The position numbers and the translations under genes were made by a program. From UBA6168 sp031426435 (GTDB taxonomy: Bacteria > Bacteroidota > Bacteroidia > Chitinophagales > Saprospiraceae), in the NCBI GenBank assembly GCA_031426435.1, contig JANPLH010000046.1, forward strand, positions 1 through 8,901: 8,901 nucleotides of DNA. Reading direction: 5' to 3'. Below, piece by piece: positions 4,745 through 8,901 of this stretch (positions within the stretch are counted from its first letter, which is position 1; each line of letters begins with the position of its first letter). The notes below the pieces were generated by a model that was not told the origin of the DNA, searched no databases, and saw nothing but the letters and a program-made list of their open reading frames with translations.

Positions 4745-5428
4745 ATGATGTATCAAATAAGTTTATACTGCCTTGCCATTTTAATTACAGTCATGTCCTC
4801 CTGTTCGCAGGGAAAAATGGCAAAAACGGACAGCCAGACCAAGCCACCCATCGAGGAGGCTCCAGTTGTCAACAATAAAAACCAAAATTTGAATTTGCTC
4901 AATGAATCCCAAAAGCATTTAACCAAATGGTACACCTTCCACGAAAAATTAATTCCAGGCTTTAAAGCCTATGATTTTGTGCTGGTGGATACCTTTCATG
5001 ATGTGGAGTTCACCGAGTTGGACATTACCAAGCTGGACCCCACCCTTGCCAAATACCGTATTACTTCCCCTGACGGTAAAAAACAAATTGACATCTACAG
5101 TTACGGCAGGCAACTGGTGCCCGAAAAGAGCGGCAAGCTTGAATTGGCTGCACAAAACCTCGAATCTGAAGTGGCGCTGTACGGCATGGCTGTCGAAAAA
5201 AAGCTGCGGTTGCTCTTTTGCGGGGGTTATTGCCAATTCGATGATGCAACTTGGATAGATAATGATTTACTAATAGTCGCTGGCACTTCCAGCGAAGCGG
5301 ACCAAAAAAACCATCCGATGATATGGGGCATCAAGCTCAGCACCAAGTCCGTCTTCAGCTTCATGCACCCTGCTGTTCTTACGGTAGCGCCTAATTCCTT
5401 TTTTAACAGCGTCATTATTTCGAAATGA
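4745..5428 (+). CDS. Lipoprotein of unknown function, coupled to the FAD oxidoreductase
   Basis: The 227-aa product (start ATG 4745 or the adjacent ATG 4748) has a lipoprotein signal: a hydrophobic stretch, then MSSC with Cys20 as the lipidated residue, and a Lys/Thr/Pro-rich disordered linker to about residue 50. The globular part follows (WYTFHEKLIPGFKAYDFVLVDTF...). It includes ITSPDGKKQIDIYSYG, a strand-turn pattern, and a FCGGYC pair (two Cys, possible disulfide) before DDATWIDNDLLIVAG. I recognise no named domain; the DATWIDNDLLIVAG stretch looks like one blade of a beta-propeller-like or immunoglobulin-like fold, but this is weak. Its stop overlaps the next start as ATGA, which implies translational coupling with the oxidoreductase and possibly a shared process. 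Their compartments differ: envelope for this one, cytosol for the enzyme. Confidence 0.8.
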   Translation: MMYQISLYCLAILITVMSSCSQGKMAKTDSQTKPPIEEAPVVNNKNQNLNLLNESQKHLTKWYTFHEKLIPGFKAYDFVLVDTFHDVEFTELDITKLDPTLAKYRITSPDGKKQIDIYSYGRQLVPEKSGKLELAAQNLESEVALYGMAVEKKLRLLFCGGYCQFDDATWIDNDLLIVAGTSSEADQKNHPMIWGIKLSTKSVFSFMHPAVLTVAPNSFFNSVIISK

Positions 5429-6630
5429 ACCTACATTCGGATTACCCTTTTTGGATGCTCAAAGAAGGTGTCAAAAATGCCTTTCCCACATTGTCAGCAG
5501 ACCTAAAAACGGATGTGCTTATCATTGGAGGCGGAATCACCGGTGCGTTGATTGCGCATAAAATGAGCACGGCCGGGCTTGAGACCGCCTTGGTTGAAAA
5601 AAGGCATGTGGGCTTTGGCAGCACAGCGGCCAGCACCGCACTGTTGCAGTACGAGATTGATACCCCGCTTTTTAAGCTTAAAGAAATGATTGGCGAGAAG
5701 AAAGCAGTTAGAGCTTACCAAATTTGTGAAGCGACCATCTCGAAATTGGAAAAAATAAGCCGTCAAGTTCCTGATGGGGCTGGATTCGAGCGGCATCCAA
5801 GCCTATTGTTCGCCAGCTACAAAAAGCACGCTACCGAAATCATAGAGCCGGAATACAGGGCCCGCAAACAGGCAGGTTTCAAGGTGAAGCTATTGCCAGA
5901 GGAGGTGATTAGCAGAAAGTACGGGTTCAATGCCCCATCGGCCATTGTTTCCGAAATGGGCGCGCAGCTCAACCCTTACGCACTTACCCAATATCTTCTG
6001 AAAAAAGCAAGAAAAAAGGGCTGCCAAATTTTTGACTTGACGGAAGTGCAAGAATGGTTGCCAAGCGAAAAAGAGGTGGTTTTGAAAACTACCCTGGGAC
6101 ATACCATTAAGGCTAAGTACGTGGTGGTGGCTTGTGGTTACGAATCACAGAACTACCTCCCCAAAAACGTCAGCAAGTTGAACTCCAGCTATGCCATCGT
6201 GAGTAAGCCACTCCCGACAAACGGCGATTTTTGGTTCAAGAACAGCATGATTTGGGAAACCAAGAAGCCCTACCTCTATATCCGTACTACCCCCGACAAC
6301 CGAATCATCGTGGGCGGGCGTGATGAAAAGTTTTACAACCCGGAGAAACGAGACCAACTGCTTCCCAAAAAGCACCAGGAACTGGTGTCGGATTTCCAAA
6401 AAATATTCCCAAATATTCCTTTTCAAACAGACTTTGCCTGGGCGGGTACTTTTGGTGAAACGAAAGATGGATTGCCGTACATCGGGAGCTACAATAGCCC
6501 TCGTACCCTATTCGCTATGGGATATGGAGGAAATGGCATTACCTTTAGCGTGGCCGCCGCTGCCATTTTGCGTGACATTATTTTGGGTAAAAAGAACAAG
6601 GATATCGCCCTGTTTTCCTTCAATCGCTGA
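5425..6630 (+). CDS. FAD-dependent oxidoreductase of the DAO family
   Basis: The 401-aa enzyme fits the D-amino-acid-oxidase-like (DAO) family in length and motifs. The dinucleotide-binding fold is at 30-58: VLIIGGGITG (GxGxxG with Gly35, Gly37, Gly40), then Glu58 in TALVEKR to bind the ribose. It is followed by GFGSTAAST, the usual segment near the FAD pyrophosphate. The C-terminal FAD-contacting region has WAGTFGETKDGLPYIG (339-354) and GYGGNGITFS (366-375). The family oxidises C-N bonds of amino acids, amines or sarcosine-like compounds. The N-terminal PFWML start and overall form recall gamma-glutamylputrescine oxidase / glycine oxidase-like members, but the substrate cannot be read from sequence. 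There is no signal peptide, so it is cytosolic. It overlaps the upstream lipoprotein gene by 4 bp; the next gene is 187 bp away. Confidence 0.92.
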   Translation: MNLHSDYPFWMLKEGVKNAFPTLSADLKTDVLIIGGGITGALIAHKMSTAGLETALVEKRHVGFGSTAASTALLQYEIDTPLFKLKEMIGEKKAVRAYQICEATISKLEKISRQVPDGAGFERHPSLLFASYKKHATEIIEPEYRARKQAGFKVKLLPEEVISRKYGFNAPSAIVSEMGAQLNPYALTQYLLKKARKKGCQIFDLTEVQEWLPSEKEVVLKTTLGHTIKAKYVVVACGYESQNYLPKNVSKLNSSYAIVSKPLPTNGDFWFKNSMIWETKKPYLYIRTTPDNRIIVGGRDEKFYNPEKRDQLLPKKHQELVSDFQKIFPNIPFQTDFAWAGTFGETKDGLPYIGSYNSPRTLFAMGYGGNGITFSVAAAAILRDIILGKKNKDIALFSFNR

Positions 6631-6719
6631 CGTTGTAATGTCAAGCAATTAATTCCTCACACATACCAGACCCATCTATCTCCTTGGTGTTTATTTATTT
6701 GGGATGAGATTGGCGAATG

Positions 6720-6737
6720 ATACAATGCAATACAATG
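6720..6737 (+). promoter_or_regulatory. Direct repeat of ATACAATG with 10-bp period
   Basis: ATACAATG occurs at 6720-6727 and 6730-6737, putting the two copies on the same face of the helix. It lies about 80-100 bp upstream of the lipoprotein-AraC pair. AraC-type proteins often bind direct repeats, so this could be an autoregulatory site. That is inference from position and spacing only; no promoter box was confidently placed next to it. Confidence 0.3.
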
Positions 6738-6817
6738 GCACCGGTACCTGTACGCATAAGCTCATTGAACATGGGGTCGCCCAGCCTGTTTTACCAAAAA
6801 TTAAAAAATTTAAAAAA

Positions 6818-7327
6818 ATGATGTCCAATACTCTAAGCTTATTCCTTGCCGCATTAATTGCTTGTTTTTCCTTTTTCGCCTGCAATCAATCCAACCAATC
6901 TAGTGTTGACAATGACGCCGAGCACAAAGTGGCTGTGGAACTTACGGAGACCATGCTTTTATCGCACAAGGGCATGCAGGAGCGCCTTGAATTCCTCAAA
7001 AATGCGAATCAGGATTTCAAGAAGCAAGTAAACGTCCTTAACAACCCAAACGACTCGCTTCAAAACATTGTGGCGCTACAAGACTCGCTCATCAACGAGT
7101 TTGAAGGCATGTGCAAGGAACAAAAGCGGTTGATTGATGAAAATGAGGATTTTATCAAAAAACATGAGCGCAACCCACTTGATGCTGCTCAAATAGCCGA
7201 CCAGCACCGATTGATACGTGAAAACTATGCACAATTGCAATTGCAAGCTGCTGCCATTGTGCAAGAGGTAGAGAACATAAAAATTCGGATTGACGGAGCT
7301 CCGCTTTCTGAAGACAATGCCCAATAA
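6818..7327 (+). CDS. Coiled-coil lipoprotein, paired with an AraC regulator
   Basis: I start at ATG 6818 (second ATG at 6821), because MMSNTLSLFLAALIACFSFFAC is a clear lipoprotein signal with lipobox FFAC and lipidated Cys22. The frame stays open back to ATG 6704, but those 38 residues (PVLPKIKKFKK before the signal) look like translated leader. The A/T-rich TTAAAAAATTTAAAAAA before 6818 is typical of starts here. The mature part is about 147 aa and almost all helix: MQERLEFLKNANQDFKKQVNVL, SLINEFEGMCKEQKRLIDENEDFIKKH and ENYAQLQLQAAAIVQEVENIK carry heptad-like spacing and predict a coiled coil. It is probably anchored in the envelope and could be a spacer or sensor. No named family is recognised. 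It ends 2 nt before the AraC gene, so the two are cotranscribed. Confidence 0.8.
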   Translation: MMSNTLSLFLAALIACFSFFACNQSNQSSVDNDAEHKVAVELTETMLLSHKGMQERLEFLKNANQDFKKQVNVLNNPNDSLQNIVALQDSLINEFEGMCKEQKRLIDENEDFIKKHERNPLDAAQIADQHRLIRENYAQLQLQAAAIVQEVENIKIRIDGAPLSEDNAQ

Positions 7328-7329
7328 GC

Positions 7330-8361
7330 ATGAAATCCCAGTTCAAAAGTTACGACCTCAACCGCCTGCTTGCTTCCTTTGCAAAACAGCATGAAAAAAA
7401 AATTCAGCTAAGCTGCCAGCAACAGTGGGTTGACCTAAAGGACAATCCTACAAAAGGAAAGTTAAGTGTTTATGATTTTGAAGATGGAGTACAGATGTTC
7501 TTGCTGGATGGCGTACTGCCAAAAGCTTGGGAAATAGTGACCAACAGTCCAGAAGAATCACCATTCCTGCTTTTTTTCAGTGTGCGGGGTAGGGTAGCGT
7601 TCAGCTATAATGGGCTGGCTGAACCTCTTGCGATAGAACCAATGGATACCCTCTTGGTGTCGCATCCACATGTGCATTCGCAAACCATTTTATTCAAGGG
7701 AGAAGAACACACAACATTTGCTTGGCTGAAACTGGACAGGCATCTGTACATTCACCATATCGACTGCCTCCCGGAGGTAGTCAAGAAGGAAGCTATCAAT
7801 TTCTTCGCCGGCCTCACGACCGTGAAGGAGTTTAAAAATAGCGGATTTGGGCTAAAAGGGGCACAAATGCTGCAGCAGGTGCTTCAAGATAAACAGGAGG
7901 GACTCATCCATGCCACTTTTGCGGAATCGAAGGCCATTGAGCTGTTTTCGCTACAGCTGAGGCGCTGGGAAGAGGAAACTGTAAAAGTTCCAGCAAAGTC
8001 GAAGATGCTGCGCACGGACGATATGGAGAAAATCATCATGGCCCGCAACCTGCTCTTAAGCGACTTGAAGAACGCACCAACGATAGAAATGCTTTCTAAA
8101 AAATCGGGGGTGAATCGCCAAAAGTTGAAGCAAGGCTTCAAACGGATGTTTGGCGCCACCATCAACGATTACGTGCGCAACGAACGCCTGCGCATGGCTC
8201 GGAGGCTGCTCACAAGTGGAAACTTCAGTATTAAGGATGTTGCCTCCAACGTTGGATACGAGAATTCAAGTTATTTTGCCCGTCGTTACAAGGAAAAATA
8301 CGGGCTTTACCCGAACGAGTTCTTGCGTACCGCAAGGGATATTAGTGAGGAAGAAGAGTAG
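7330..8361 (+). CDS. AraC-family transcriptional regulator
   Basis: The 343-aa protein has the two-part build of AraC/XylS regulators. The C-terminal DNA-binding domain has a first helix-turn-helix at about 251-275 (TIEMLSKKSGVNRQKLKQGF) and a second at 300-332 (SIKDVASNVGYENSSYFARR, YKEKYGLYPNEFL), the family signature. The linker RNERLRMARRLL is also typical. The N-terminal 1-220 should hold a ligand or effector domain; LLFFSVRGRVAFSY and PMDTLLVSHPHVH look like a cupin-type beta-barrel with His-rich patches, as in PchR-like regulators, though the ligand is unknown. The start at ATG 7330 lies 2 nt after the lipoprotein stop, so the pair is an operon. The C-terminus ends in an acidic EEEE-like tail (ISEEEE). 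It probably regulates its own operon or nearby genes, but no target is proven here. Confidence 0.93.
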   Translation: MKSQFKSYDLNRLLASFAKQHEKKIQLSCQQQWVDLKDNPTKGKLSVYDFEDGVQMFLLDGVLPKAWEIVTNSPEESPFLLFFSVRGRVAFSYNGLAEPLAIEPMDTLLVSHPHVHSQTILFKGEEHTTFAWLKLDRHLYIHHIDCLPEVVKKEAINFFAGLTTVKEFKNSGFGLKGAQMLQQVLQDKQEGLIHATFAESKAIELFSLQLRRWEEETVKVPAKSKMLRTDDMEKIIMARNLLLSDLKNAPTIEMLSKKSGVNRQKLKQGFKRMFGATINDYVRNERLRMARRLLTSGNFSIKDVASNVGYENSSYFARRYKEKYGLYPNEFLRTARDISEEEE

Positions 8362-8454
8362 TTGAATTTGGCTGGAAGTGGTACTAATCGAAAATGCTTC
8401 CAATTGAGCTAACTAAGTTTCCATTTGGGTTAAAAGTATCAAGAGATGGCCATA

Positions 8455-8462
8455 TATCTTTG
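8455..8462 (+). promoter_or_regulatory. Perfect Bacteroidota -7 element TATCTTTG
   Basis: TATCTTTG matches TAnnTTTG exactly. The nearest -33-like TTTG (8424-8427) is 27 bp upstream, longer than the usual 19-21 bp, so the -33 part is unsupported; TTAAAAG at 8430-8436 is at about the right distance but does not match. Transcription would begin near 8469. It could be chance, since an 8-bp motif with two free positions is common. Confidence 0.4.
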
Positions 8463-8468
8463 TGCTGT

Positions 8469-8601
8469 CAAACAACAAAAATTAGCAGAATAAGACCGCA
8501 ATTGAATTAGTACGATTAAACGACCCTGATAGCCTAAGATTCATTTGGTTTTTTGGGTTAAATAGGACGGCTTGCCCGGTACGCCGAGCAGCCGTTTTTT
8601 T
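8469..8601 (+). ncRNA. Candidate small RNA (about 130 nt) ending in a strong terminator
   Basis: The interval runs from the start predicted by the TATCTTTG element to the end of a GC-rich terminator. It contains no ORF worth reporting and a T-rich middle (TTTGGTTTTTTGGGTT). Its 3' half folds into the terminator hairpin, and I could not fit it to a tRNA, tmRNA, SRP RNA, RNase P or riboswitch pattern. Alternatives: the 3' UTR of the AraC operon, with the terminator ending that transcript, or a 6S-like RNA, which I cannot confirm. Confidence 0.3.
8567..8601 (+). terminator. Rho-independent terminator
   Basis: The stem is ACGGCT (8567-8572) with AGCCGT (8590-8595), extended inwards by GC/GC and CGG/CCG, with one bulge and one mismatch, around a TACG loop. 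It is followed by a 7-T run (8595-8601). It ends either the AraC operon (206 nt after the stop) or the candidate small RNA. Confidence 0.85.
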
Positions 8602-8618
8602 ATGTAAAAAAGTGACTC

Positions 8619-8645
8619 ATATTGTCAAAGTAGTAGCCACAATAT
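8619..8645. repeat. Inverted repeat between the two plus-strand terminators
   Basis: ATATTGT (8619-8625) and ACAATAT (8639-8645) are perfect 7-bp arms with a 13-nt loop. There is no T tail. A near -7 box, TATGCTTTG (8652-8660), follows, so this could be an operator for a second short transcript, but support is thin. Confidence 0.3.
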
Positions 8646-8693
8646 AAGTTTTATGCTTTGTAATTATTTAAAATCTGAAAATTTTTATACACT

Positions 8694-8721
8694 AAGCCCC
8701 TGCAAATCAGGGGGTTGTTTT
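8694..8721 (+). terminator. Second plus-strand terminator
   Basis: CCCCTG (8697-8702) pairs with CAGGGG (8708-8713) around CAAAT, with two further A-T pairs beyond a G-G mismatch, and is followed by TTGTTTTAT. It lies about 95 bp after the first terminator, so it either backs that one up or ends a separate short transcript. Confidence 0.7.
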
Positions 8722-8730
8722 ATAGCCAAA

Positions 8731-8742
8731 GCAAATATTTGC
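8731..8742. promoter_or_regulatory. 12-bp perfect palindrome GCAAATATTTGC
   Basis: The sequence is fully self-complementary across 12 bp with no spacer. It could be a dimeric protein site or chance in A/T-rich DNA. A GTTAATC/GATTAAC inverted repeat (8765-8771 and 8792-8798) follows 23 bp later. No gene start is near enough on either strand to assign a role. Confidence 0.25.
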
Positions 8743-8802
8743 CCCAATTGATATCACCAACTTTGTTAATCCTAATGACAGGCAACGCTATGATTAACCC
8801 CA

Positions 8803-8841
8803 TAAAAAACAGGAACAAGGCTCAAACGGCCTGTTCCTGTT
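8803..8841 (-). terminator. Minus-strand rho-independent terminator for a gene beyond the right edge
   Basis: AACAGGAACA plus GGC (8808-8821, one bulged A) pairs with GCC plus TGTTCCTGTT (8829-8841): 13 bp around a 7-nt loop. On the minus strand it is followed by six T residues (8804-8809 read in reverse), while the plus side has no T run. It therefore ends a leftward transcript entering from the right edge. Confidence 0.85.
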
Positions 8842-8865
8842 CAAAATTAATTCTGTGGAGAAATA

Positions 8866-8901
8866 TTATGTCTTGGAAAAGTATGGGTAGTTAAATTGTT
8901 T
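8866..8901 (-). CDS. Possible C-terminal end of a minus-strand gene, partial
   Basis: Read leftwards from the edge, one frame gives KQFNYPYFSKT and a TAA at 8866-8868, 24 nt before the terminator hairpin. A second frame stays open to a TAA at 8847-8849 (NNLTTHTFPRHNISPQN). The terminator shows that a minus-strand gene should end here, but the visible piece is too short to choose the frame or name the product. Confidence 0.3.
   Translation of the reverse strand, partial: KQFNYPYFSKT

Larger units (their letters stand above)
8362..8865. other. Long intergenic region with no protein gene (about 500 bp)
   Basis: No convincing ORF lies on either strand. It holds a perfect Bacteroidota -7 element (8455-8462), two plus-strand terminators (8567-8601 and 8697-8721), an ATATTGT/ACAATAT inverted repeat (8619-8645), a 12-bp palindrome (8731-8742), a GTTAATC/GATTAAC inverted repeat (8765-8798) and a minus-strand terminator (8803-8841). 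A promoter plus a terminator with no ORF between suggests a small RNA. Confidence 0.6.

Noticed and set aside
8370..8405. GGAAG/CTTCC inverted repeat just after the AraC stop as a terminator
   Set aside because: Only 5-bp arms with an 18-nt loop and no T run; the 8567-8601 hairpin is far stronger.

Overview
The window looks like a chromosomal piece of a Bacteroidota genome, probably a marine or soil Cytophagales-type relative (inference). Supporting signs are A/T-rich start regions with almost no Shine-Dalgarno sequences, a PorT-like outer-membrane beta-barrel protein, lipoproteins with a plain xSC/xAC lipobox, a two-domain universal stress protein of the Bacteroidota kind, and a near-consensus Bacteroidota promoter element (TAnnTTTG). 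No insertion sequence, CRISPR array, tRNA, rRNA, integrase or phage structural gene is visible.

Left part (1-1916): a divergent envelope-stress region. On the minus strand, a YtxH-like small protein is followed, after a hairpin terminator, by the start of a holin-X type (Phage_holin_3_6-like) membrane protein that runs off the left edge. On the plus strand lies a universal stress protein. The 378-bp spacer between them carries several perfect inverted repeats, one of which overlaps a possible promoter.

Middle (2206-4080): a secreted protein of unknown function, then an outer-membrane beta-barrel protein and two small proteins (67 and 55 aa). The 55-aa one is extremely charged and was missed by size-limited gene calling. 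A very strong 17-bp hairpin terminator closes this plus-strand run. Converging on it from the minus strand is an HPt phosphotransfer domain fused to the last strand and helix of a receiver domain. A stop codon cuts the frame inside the receiver domain, so this looks like the tail of a decayed or truncated hybrid histidine kinase.

Right part (4745-8361): two compact plus-strand pairs. The first is a lipoprotein whose stop overlaps (ATGA) the start of a 401-aa FAD-dependent DAO-family oxidoreductase. The second is a coiled-coil lipoprotein followed 2 nt later by an AraC-family regulator. The last 540 bp (8362-8901) hold no plus-strand protein gene. They do hold a perfect -7 promoter element, two plus-strand terminators about 100 bp apart and a minus-strand terminator for a gene entering from the right edge. 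This region is the best place to look for a small RNA. No complete new defence or biosynthetic system is evident. The most unusual items are the truncated REC-HPt gene, the putative small RNA, the small charged protein and the dense inverted repeats in the stress-gene spacer.
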